From contig CAMNMO010000098.1 in NCBI GenBank assembly GCA_946544695.1, positions 1 to 8,972 on the forward strand: a stretch of 8,972 nucleotides of DNA, in the 5' to 3' direction. Positions 1 through 5,945 of the stretch are shown here, in pieces. The notes below the pieces were generated by a model. It was not told the origin of the DNA, ran no database searches, and saw only the letters and a program-made list of their open reading frames with translations. The position numbers and the translations under genes are program-made. This DNA is from an uncultured Ruminococcus sp. GTDB taxonomy: Bacteria > Bacillota > Clostridia > Oscillospirales > Ruminococcaceae. Position 1 is the first letter of the stretch. Each line of letters begins with the position of its first letter.

Positions 1-128
1 GGCGGTTTTCTCTCCCCCGCCGTAAGGCAAATGCGTGAACGCATGGTGAGAAAACATCTCAATAAATTTTACTTGTTATACTTCTATCATTAGTGGTGTT
101 TTAAAGGGATAGCCATATAATAATATGG
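1..128. other. Structured DNA at the left edge, no gene seen
   Basis: No convincing reading frame is seen here. Three short perfect stem-loops follow one another: GGCGG (1-5) with CCGCC (17-21), ATGCG (31-35) with CGCAT (40-44), and TGAGA (47-51) with TCTCA (57-61). A fourth, CCATAT (113-118) with ATATGG (123-128), has an AATA loop. Closely spaced hairpins followed by AT-rich DNA and then a terminator at 138 could be the 3' part of a structured RNA or the 3' untranslated region of a gene that begins outside the window. I do not recognise a known riboswitch, tRNA, tmRNA, RNase P or SRP RNA signature. Confidence 0.3.
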
Positions 129-137
129 TAAATGCGG

Positions 138-170
138 GAGCTGCACTTGTGGTGCGGCTCTCTTTTTTTT
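138..170 (+). terminator. Rho-independent terminator of an off-window transcript
   Basis: A 9-base-pair stem, GAGCTGCAC (138-146) with GTGCGGCTC (152-160), contains one T-G wobble and a 5-base loop, and is followed by a run of nine Ts in ten bases (161-170). It reads on the plus strand, so it ends a transcript that enters the window from the left and insulates the gene at 351 from read-through. Confidence 0.85.
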
Positions 171-201
171 ACAAATGATCGGTTAAAATTTTACTTTTTA
201 A

Positions 202-230
202 TTGACAATGTTGTTATTGTATGGTAGAAT
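202..230 (+). promoter_or_regulatory. Sigma-A type promoter of the EAL gene
   Basis: A perfect -35 TTGACA (202-207) is followed by a 17-base spacer and -10 TAGAAT (225-230). A TG dinucleotide at 222-223 makes it an extended -10 promoter. Transcription should start near 237, giving a leader of about 115 bases before the start codon at 351. It is the only good promoter seen between the terminator at 138-170 and the gene. Confidence 0.8.
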
Positions 231-268
231 ATTTAATAAGTTAGAATGGTTAAGTTCTTTTATAGTTT

Positions 269-322
269 ACGACATACAGGTCTTTATTCAGACTTACGGA
301 TAAGTCAGACTGTCTGTGTCGT
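269..322 (+). promoter_or_regulatory. Stem-loop in the 5' leader of the EAL gene
   Basis: ACGACATA (269-276) pairs with TGTGTCGT (315-322), with one T-G wobble that pairs only in plus-strand RNA. CAG (277-279) then pairs with CTG (310-312), TCT (281-283) with AGA (307-309), and GACTTA (291-296) with TAAGTC (301-306) around a CGGA tetraloop. This gives about 20 pairs with bulges at 280 and 313-314 and a one-sided loop at 284-290. It lies wholly inside the predicted transcript, 28 bases before the start codon. It does not match the c-di-GMP riboswitch classes as I know them. It may control translation or mRNA stability; no function can be assigned. Confidence 0.5.
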
Positions 323-350
323 TTGATGTGTATATAATTAAGGTGATAGT

Positions 351-2648
351 ATGGATATAAGGTTCAGCTTTTCGGTGATACTGACCGTGATAGCTGTTGC
401 GGTGGGAGTATGCGCAGTGCAGGGGTTCAGGTCACGTAAAGTTATAGGCAGATCGGTGGGGCTGCTGGAGCTTACACTGATACCGCCGATATTGGGCACC
501 CTTATCATTATCGCTTCGAGTGTCGAGCGGCGGACGATGGTGGGCTGCTATATTTACGTTTTAGGTATGGATCTGGCGATGATGATGCTTGTCAATTTCA
601 CAAATGAGTATTGCAGGGGACTTGGCAACGGTCGGCAAAAACCAACAGTCATGTATGCCTTGCTGGGAGCAGATGCGTTCCAGCTGATGCTGAATCCCTT
701 CACGGGTCATGCCTTTTCACTTGAAGCTGTTGAGGTTCAGCACAAGCTGTATTACAGGTTCGTTCCCCATTTCGGGCAGGTGCTGCACCGCATCATACTG
801 TATGCCGTGTTCTTCTGCGTTATACTGATATTCCTGCTGGCTTCCGTCAAGGCTGTCAGGATATACCGTGAGCGTTACATGATAATACTGATGACGATGG
901 TGTTCGTGGGCATCTGGCAGACCTTCTATGTGTTCTCACGCAATCCCATTGACCGTTCGATGATAGGCTACGGCGTTTTCGGACTGGCAGTGTATTACTT
1001 CTCGCTGCGTTACAGGTCGCTGCGCCTGCTGGACAGAATGCTTTCAAACATAGTTTCCGACATGTCTGAATCGCTGTTCGTTTATGACCCCACAGGCAAG
1101 TGTATCTGGGCAAACACACCCGGTCTTGAAATGACAGGTGTCAGTATAAAGGAGACTGAGAAGATATCGGCTGCGCTGAAAGAGATCTTCGGTGAAAGAA
1201 CTTATGTGAAGGAAAACTGGAACGACAACGTGGTCATAGGCTTAGGCGAAACAGCAAAGTATTATGCTCTGGAGAATCATGCTGTAAATGATGACAGCAA
1301 GCACATAGTGGGTTCATTCCTGGTGATACGTGATGAGACTGAGGAACAGATGAAGCTGAAGCGTGAGGTGTATAATTCCACACATGACAGCATGACGGGG
1401 CTTTATACGAAACAGCATTTTTACGAATGCATCAGAAAAAAGCTGGATCAGTCGCCCGACACTGAGTATGCTGCCATATTCGTTGATGTCAAGAACTTCA
1501 GGATAGTCAACGATGTGTTCAGCACAGCGTTCGGTGACCTTGCCATAAAGCAGATAGCCGAATGGATAAGGCATGACATGAACGAGAAGTGTGTTTACGG
1601 CAGACTGGCGGGGGATACCTTCGGGGTGTTCCTGCCCAACGAACAGTTCAAGCAGTCAAAAGCCAAGATAGAGGACGACCTTGTGAACTTCATCGTCACT
1701 GACGGCGAGAGGGAACATCATCTGCTGATACATCTGGGCGTGTATGAATCGGTGGACAAGAACATTGATGTATCAGTTATGTTTGACAGGGCACACCTTG
1801 CGCTGGGCGATATCGATGATGACTACAACAAGCACATAGCTTACTATGACAACAAGCTGCGTGACAGGATACTGTGGGAACAGCAGATGTCGGCAGGTCT
1901 GCGTGAGGCGATAGAGACAAAGGCGATAAGACCGTATCTCCAGCCCATAGCCGACAGGGAAGGCAGGGTGGTCGGTGCGGAAGCGCTTGCAAGGTGGCTG
2001 CACCCCGAACACGGCTTTATGTCACCCGGAATGTTCATACCCGTGTTTGAACGCAACGGCATGATAACTGAGGTGGACAGGGCAATGTGGCGTGACGCCT
2101 GCGAGATACTTTCAAGCTGGACGGGCAGCCATGATGACCTGTTCATATCGGTGAATATCTCGCCTAAGGATTTCTACTTCATAGATGTGGTATCCGAGAT
2201 AAAGGCGCTTGTGGAGGAATACGGCATATCGCCCGAAAGACTGCGCATCGAGATAACTGAAACGGTCATGATGAACGACCCCGAAGAAAAGATGAAGATA
2301 CTGGATAGTTTCAGGCGTTCGGGCTTTATCGTTGAGATGGACGATTTCGGCAGCGGCTATTCGTCGCTTAGTCTGCTGAAGGACATGCCTGTCGATGTGC
2401 TGAAGATAGACATGCGCTTCCTGTCATCATCGGGCAGCGTGGAAAAGGCTAAGACCATCGTCAAGAACATAATCAAGCTTGCTGAGGACCTTGAGATAAC
2501 CTCGCTTACTGAGGGCGTTGAGACGAGGAAACAGTATGACATTCTTTCGGATATGGGGTGCAGGCTGTTTCAGGGCTATTATTTTGCAAAGCCCATGCCG
2601 CAGGACGAATTTGAAAGGTTCGCATTCACTGACAGCGCAAAAGCATAA
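351..2648 (+). CDS. Membrane PAS-GGDEF-EAL protein, probable c-di-GMP phosphodiesterase
   Basis: This 765-residue protein probably hydrolyses cyclic di-GMP at the membrane in response to a signal. About seven hydrophobic segments fill residues 5-220, like the 7TM sensor modules of histidine kinases. A PAS-like domain follows (about 228-332, ending GSFLVIRDETEEQ), then a GGDEF domain (about 340-505) and an EAL domain (about 513-755). The GGDEF signature reads AGDTF (420-424), losing the first Gly and the Glu, so cyclase activity is unlikely; it may still bind GTP as a regulatory domain. The EAL catalytic set looks complete: Q531, E544 of EAL, N602, E634, D664-D665, K685, E721 and Q741. The start is supported by AGGTG at 341-345. 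Its own promoter lies at 202-230, and it converges on a diguanylate cyclase gene with a shared terminator. The ligand of the 7TM or PAS domain cannot be told from sequence. Confidence 0.92.
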   Translation: MDIRFSFSVILTVIAVAVGVCAVQGFRSRKVIGRSVGLLELTLIPPILGTLIIIASSVERRTMVGCYIYVLGMDLAMMMLVNFTNEYCRGLGNGRQKPTVMYALLGADAFQLMLNPFTGHAFSLEAVEVQHKLYYRFVPHFGQVLHRIILYAVFFCVILIFLLASVKAVRIYRERYMIILMTMVFVGIWQTFYVFSRNPIDRSMIGYGVFGLAVYYFSLRYRSLRLLDRMLSNIVSDMSESLFVYDPTGKCIWANTPGLEMTGVSIKETEKISAALKEIFGERTYVKENWNDNVVIGLGETAKYYALENHAVNDDSKHIVGSFLVIRDETEEQMKLKREVYNSTHDSMTGLYTKQHFYECIRKKLDQSPDTEYAAIFVDVKNFRIVNDVFSTAFGDLAIKQIAEWIRHDMNEKCVYGRLAGDTFGVFLPNEQFKQSKAKIEDDLVNFIVTDGEREHHLLIHLGVYESVDKNIDVSVMFDRAHLALGDIDDDYNKHIAYYDNKLRDRILWEQQMSAGLREAIETKAIRPYLQPIADREGRVVGAEALARWLHPEHGFMSPGMFIPVFERNGMITEVDRAMWRDACEILSSWTGSHDDLFISVNISPKDFYFIDVVSEIKALVEEYGISPERLRIEITETVMMNDPEEKMKILDSFRRSGFIVEMDDFGSGYSSLSLLKDMPVDVLKIDMRFLSSSGSVEKAKTIVKNIIKLAEDLEITSLTEGVETRKQYDILSDMGCRLFQGYYFAKPMPQDEFERFAFTDSAKA

Positions 2649-2651
2649 AAC

Positions 2652-2690
2652 AAGGCTGCACAGGTCATTCTGTGCAGCCTTTTGTGTTTT
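2652..2690. terminator. Bidirectional terminator between convergent c-di-GMP genes
   Basis: A perfect 12-base-pair stem, AAGGCTGCACAG (2652-2663) with CTGTGCAGCCTT (2670-2681), has a GTCATT loop. On the plus strand it is followed by TTTGTGTTTT and lies 3 bases after the stop at 2648. On the minus strand it lies 7 bases after the stop codon at 2689 and is followed by TGTTTT. It can therefore end both transcripts. Confidence 0.85.
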
Positions 2691-3702
2691 AAGAAACTAT
2701 CCTGTTCTTGCCGCTGTGCTTGCCGTCATACAGCTTGCTGTCAACGGTCTGTATCCATTTGTCGATGCTTTGTCCGTCCTGTCTTTTTGCCATGCCTGCG
2801 GTTATGGTGACAGTTATCTCGCTTTCCTCAAAGCTTATCTTTTCGCCTGCAATGTCTGAGCGCAGATCTTCCATAAGCTTTTCGGGGTCTGAGACAGATC
2901 TCGGTATCAGTATCAGGAATTCCTCGCCGCCCCACCGTGACACCGTGCAGCCGCTGCACACCGACTTCATTTTTTCCGAGACTTTTTCAAGCACCAGGTC
3001 ACCTGCGTTGTGCCCGTAAAAGTCGTTTATCTTCTTGAAGTCGTCTATATCAGCCATTGCAAGGCAGGCGCTGTTGTAATCAGTGTTCATCTTATCGAGG
3101 CAGCTTATCATGTAGTGACGGTTGTAAAGTCCTGTCAGGCGGTCTACCATAGCTATCTCGTTGAGTTTCTCCTCCGAACTGATTATGGCATGTATAAGGT
3201 AATTGGTGTAGAATATCAGAAAACCCAGAACACTTACGGAGTTCATCAGCCAGAATATCGCAGCATATTTCTGTTCTCTTTCATATACGGGACCGAAGTA
3301 GGTGACATAAGCCGTACTCATCACCGCCAGCGCAGCCATACCGAGACTGAAATACAAAGCTTTGATATGTTTGGAATGTATCTTGTAACCCATGTATTCA
3401 GTGATGAATGAAATGGGTATCACAGAAAAGCAGTAAAGGTGGAATCCGTAGCTGTGCCCCAGACAGACTGTGGTGACACACATGTAAAGCGTCAGCCAGG
3501 TAAATATCAGGCGCACGTAAGTCAGCAGCTTTTCTTTGTGTATCAGGAAGAATCCAACGATATATACCATAATGGTTGGTATGCTGAAATATACAAGGAA
3601 CGTGACATCGCTCATGATAAAGAATGCCATCAGTCCCAAGACCAGCACCAGTATCACTGCGTTGACTGCAAAAGATATCTTTTTTATCTTTTTAAGGTCC
3701 AT
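2689..3702 (-). CDS. Membrane-bound diguanylate cyclase (GGDEF protein)
   Basis: This 337-residue protein probably makes cyclic di-GMP from two GTP at the membrane. About six hydrophobic segments occupy residues 10-170, of no family I can name. A short linker (SSEEKLNEIA) leads into a GGDEF domain at about 180-335 with DRLTGLYNR (187-195), the metal-binding DIDDFKKIND (218-227), GH at 230-231, and the active-site GGEEF (258-262). The product-inhibition motif RxxD, expected just upstream, is replaced by CSGC (249-252), so allosteric inhibition by c-di-GMP is probably absent. I chose the ATG at 3702 because AAAGGGGGAAG sits 4 bases before it and the promoter at 3743-3771 fits; the frame stays open upstream to 3855, but that extension would lie across the promoter. 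It converges with the EAL gene, suggesting opposite control of the same second messenger. Confidence 0.9.
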   Translation of the reverse strand: MDLKKIKKISFAVNAVILVLVLGLMAFFIMSDVTFLVYFSIPTIMVYIVGFFLIHKEKLLTYVRLIFTWLTLYMCVTTVCLGHSYGFHLYCFSVIPISFITEYMGYKIHSKHIKALYFSLGMAALAVMSTAYVTYFGPVYEREQKYAAIFWLMNSVSVLGFLIFYTNYLIHAIISSEEKLNEIAMVDRLTGLYNRHYMISCLDKMNTDYNSACLAMADIDDFKKINDFYGHNAGDLVLEKVSEKMKSVCSGCTVSRWGGEEFLILIPRSVSDPEKLMEDLRSDIAGEKISFEESEITVTITAGMAKRQDGQSIDKWIQTVDSKLYDGKHSGKNRIVS

Positions 3703-3742
3703 TGATCTTCCCCCTTTCAGTGACACAGTTATCATTTTATAA

Positions 3743-3771
3743 ATTATATCACAATATCCTGCGGATTGCAA
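3743..3771 (-). promoter_or_regulatory. Promoter of the diguanylate cyclase gene
   Basis: Read on the minus strand, -35 TTGCAA (3771-3766), a 17-base spacer and -10 TATAAT (3748-3743) are preceded by TGA, giving an extended -10 TGATATAAT. The start of transcription should be near 3736, which gives a leader of about 34 bases. This supports the internal start at 3702. Confidence 0.8.
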
Positions 3772-3934
3772 CATAAATAATAAAATAATATTAATATGGT
3801 TATCCCGCTGACACATCACACTAAACAGCCTTTCGGCGGGGGAAACAATACACAACCAAATTGGGATTATACAGATATAAGTATCGTGTTGTATCGTTTC
3901 CGTCGCCGTATCTTATTTAACAAGGCAGCATTGC
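3772..3934. other. Intergenic DNA, no gene seen
   Basis: About 160 bases lie between the cyclase promoter and the transporter-operon terminator. The only structure I see is the imperfect inverted repeat at 3835-3907. The cyclase frame runs open into this stretch without a ribosome site, and I see no other coding signal. Confidence 0.5.
3835..3907. repeat. Imperfect inverted repeat in the intergenic gap
   Basis: GGCG (3835-3838), GGAAAC (3841-3846) and ATACA (3848-3852) pair in order with CGCC (3904-3907), GTTTCC (3896-3901) and TGTAT (3890-3894). This gives about 15 pairs with two small mismatched positions, around a loop of about 37 bases. The arms lie beyond the cyclase promoter and before the operon terminator, so the repeat is not an obvious part of either transcript. 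I see no flanking direct repeat. It may be a degraded palindromic element or a structured RNA; the role is unknown. Confidence 0.4.
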
Positions 3935-3970
3935 AAAAAAAGCCGTCCCACGGGTAAACGGGACGGCTTT
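3935..3970 (-). terminator. Terminator of the sugar transporter operon
   Basis: Read on the minus strand, AAAGCCGTCCC (3970-3960) pairs perfectly with GGGACGGCTTT (3949-3939), an 11-pair stem with a 10-base loop, followed by a run of Ts (3941-3935). It is 74 bases past the last permease stop. A weaker stem, AAAGGCG (3976-3982) with CGCCTTT (4000-4006), lies between and may be part of the 3' end structure. Confidence 0.85.
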
Positions 3971-4043
3971 GTTAGAAAGGCGGGAGGATATCGTCTCAGC
4001 GCCTTTCATCCTTAAAGGATAATATGAGAATAGTGGAGAAAGC

Positions 4044-4901
4044 TTATTCTTTGACTGCACCCGATACCAGACCACTGTAAATATATTTCTGCAAAAACAG
4101 GAATATCAGCAGTGTCGGTATGATGCAGAGGATTATGCCCGCAAACACAACTTCCCACTGTATCTTGGTGGAACTTATGTACTTGTACAGCACCGTCGAT
4201 ACCACCAGCAGGCGTTCGTCCTGCATGTACAGCTGAGGGGTGTAGAAATCGTTGTAGATGCTGACGAATTTGATTATCAGCACTGTTGCGATGGCAGGTT
4301 TAAGGTTTGGCAGAATTATCGAGAAATATATCCTGGGATAAGATGCACCGTCCATGATGCCGCTTTCGTCCAGTGATACGGGTATCTGCCCGAGAAACTG
4401 CATGAATATGTATATCGAGATTATGTCGGTGCCCACATAGAGTATGATGGGGGCAGCCATTGTGTTATAAAGACCTATCTTGCTGATTATCTGGAACACC
4501 GTTACCTGCATGGAAATGTTTGGCAGCAGTGTGGCAAGCAGGAAAGCGCCTTTTATCAGGCGGGTCATCTTGCTGTCAAAGCGCTGTATGATGAATGCTG
4601 TCATAGTGCCTGTCATTATCGTGCCCGCACAGGATATCACTATCATCAGCAGCGTGTTCACAAGACCACGCATGACCTTGCCCTCGAAAAATGCGGTCTT
4701 GAAATTATCGAGCGCAAATGACTCGGGCAGCTGGAACACGCCTGTATTTGCAAATTCCTTGCCGTCCTTGAATGCACCCAGCAGTATGACAGCTATGGGT
4801 ATCAGCACCATAAGGCAGCCGCCTATAAGCACGGCATAAGACAGTATCTTTATGACTATCTGCGAGATGTATACAGGCTTTTTCTGTTTTTCACCGTTCA
4901 T
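4044..4901 (-). CDS. CUT1 sugar ABC transporter permease (MalG-type)
   Basis: This 285-residue inner-membrane protein is one of the two pore-forming subunits of a carbohydrate importer. It has six likely membrane segments (about 17-42, 80-103, 115-138, 146-169, 202-222 and 251-271). The cytoplasmic EAA loop that docks the ATPase reads ESGIMDGAS (179-187) with a later LPNLKP. The carboxy end, GLVSGAVKE, matches the usual GLtxGAVKG ending of this family. The ATG at 4901 overlaps the TGA stop of the upstream permease by one base and is preceded by AAGGAGG (4915-4909) with 7 bases of spacing, so the genes are translationally coupled. It is the last gene of the operon, before the terminator at 3935-3970. 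No ATPase gene follows. The substrate cannot be told. Confidence 0.93.
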   Translation of the reverse strand: MNGEKQKKPVYISQIVIKILSYAVLIGGCLMVLIPIAVILLGAFKDGKEFANTGVFQLPESFALDNFKTAFFEGKVMRGLVNTLLMIVISCAGTIMTGTMTAFIIQRFDSKMTRLIKGAFLLATLLPNISMQVTVFQIISKIGLYNTMAAPIILYVGTDIISIYIFMQFLGQIPVSLDESGIMDGASYPRIYFSIILPNLKPAIATVLIIKFVSIYNDFYTPQLYMQDERLLVVSTVLYKYISSTKIQWEVVFAGIILCIIPTLLIFLFLQKYIYSGLVSGAVKE

Positions 4902-5866
4902 CAGGCTGCCTCCTTTTTGCTGTTCTTTGCCGGCTTTTCATCGCCCTCACGGAAGAAGTATTTCTGTATCAGTGTCACCACTATGATTATCACCAGCAGC
5001 ACCACAGCCATCGCACAGGCAAGTCCCACCTGTTTTTTCTTGAAGGCAGTCTCGATGGTCTTTATTACGAAGGTCGAACTGCCGTAGTTGCCGCCCGTGA
5101 TGATGTAGGGTATCTCAAATACCGAGATAGCGCCCTTTACCGCCAGTATCAGCTGAAGCGATACTATGGGCTTTATGCACGGGAAAACTATGTACCGAAA
5201 CTGCTGCCAGGGATTTGCGCCGTCAAGGTCGGACGCCTCGTAAAGATCGGGGCTGATGGACTGTATCGCACCTATATACATTATTATATCAAATCCTATG
5301 TAACGCCAGATGGATACGAACACCAGGCAGCAGTTTACCAGGAATGTGTTCGACGGGTCAAACCAGCGCACAGGTTCTGCGCCGAAAAGCATAAGCACGC
5401 TGTTGAGGGTGCCCTCCTGCGTAAGCGGGGGATTGCCCTTTGTGAAAAATCTCAGGAAGATTATGCTGACAGCCACACCGTTCATAAGGTACGGGAAGAA
5501 CAGCACGCCCTTGAAAAAGCCCTTTGCCCTGATCTTTGAACAGAGTATGGAAGCCACCAGCAGTGCGATGATCTGCTGAACGAATGAACCTGCCAGATAG
5601 TACAGGCTGTTTTTGAAGGTTATGAAATAGTCGGGGTCGCTGAATATCTTCCTGTAATTATCGAACCCGACGAACTTCGGGTCAACACCGAACTGGTCAC
5701 GTTCCTGAAAGCTGTAACCTATCATGTTCACGGCAGGTAAAAAGGTGAACAGAAGCAGCAGTGCCAGCGGTATTATCAGGAAAAGTATGGAAACATACAG
5801 CTTCTGACCCTCATAAGTGCGCAGCCACTGCCTGAAGCTGATGTTTTTTCCGTCTTTGGTAGTCAT
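4901..5866 (-). CDS. CUT1 sugar ABC transporter permease (MalF-type)
   Basis: This 321-residue permease pairs with the MalG-type protein to form the membrane channel of a carbohydrate importer. It shows about six hydrophobic segments (22-46, 86-110, 118-140, 175-200, 232-252 and 281-303). The EAA loop is well conserved, EASDLDGANPWQQF (210-223), followed by FPCIKP. It lacks the long periplasmic insert of E. coli MalF, as is usual for Gram-positive sugar permeases. The tail is short and lysine-rich. AAGGAG ending 6 bases before the ATG at 5866 supports this start. The gene is second in the operon, 79 bases after the binding protein, with a stem-loop at 5890-5920 in the gap, and it overlaps the next gene by one base. 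Confidence 0.93.
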   Translation of the reverse strand: MTTKDGKNISFRQWLRTYEGQKLYVSILFLIIPLALLLLFTFLPAVNMIGYSFQERDQFGVDPKFVGFDNYRKIFSDPDYFITFKNSLYYLAGSFVQQIIALLVASILCSKIRAKGFFKGVLFFPYLMNGVAVSIIFLRFFTKGNPPLTQEGTLNSVLMLFGAEPVRWFDPSNTFLVNCCLVFVSIWRYIGFDIIMYIGAIQSISPDLYEASDLDGANPWQQFRYIVFPCIKPIVSLQLILAVKGAISVFEIPYIITGGNYGSSTFVIKTIETAFKKKQVGLACAMAVVLLVIIIVVTLIQKYFFREGDEKPAKNSKKEAA

Positions 5867-5889
5867 TGGTCTCTCCTTATTAAAACTCA

Positions 5890-5920
5890 GCAGCGGTCGG
5901 TCGGCGTGACCGAACGCTGC
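5890..5920 (-). promoter_or_regulatory. Intra-operon stem-loop between binding protein and permeases
   Basis: GCAGCG (5890-5895) and TCGGTC (5897-5902) pair with CGCTGC (5915-5920) and GACCGA (5908-5913) around a GGCGT loop, with one G-A mismatch: 12 pairs in 31 bases. On the minus strand it falls between the binding protein stop and the first permease ribosome site, followed only by TGAGTTTTAA. It is therefore a strong hairpin with a weak T-run. By analogy with the malE-malF gap it may protect the upstream mRNA or partly stop transcription, giving more binding protein than permease. Confidence 0.7.
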
Positions 5921-5945
5921 ATCGTGGAATGTGTGTATCTGTGTT

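Noticed and set aside
125..178. Plus-strand 17-codon frame across the left terminator
   Set aside because: It runs through the hairpin and T-run of the terminator and lacks a ribosome site.
269..322. Leader hairpin as a known c-di-GMP riboswitch
   Set aside because: I do not see the conserved core or tetraloop-receptor features of the c-di-GMP-I or c-di-GMP-II classes; the location alone is not enough.
3703..3855. Amino-terminal extension of the diguanylate cyclase to 3855
   Set aside because: It runs through the consensus promoter at 3743-3771, has no ribosome site, and would put a Cys-rich, non-family segment before the first membrane helix; the ATG at 3702 has a strong ribosome site.
4024..4080. 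Plus-strand 18-codon frame with AAAGGA before its ATG
   Set aside because: It is antisense to the end of the MalG-type gene, has no promoter that I can see, and chance frames of this length are common.
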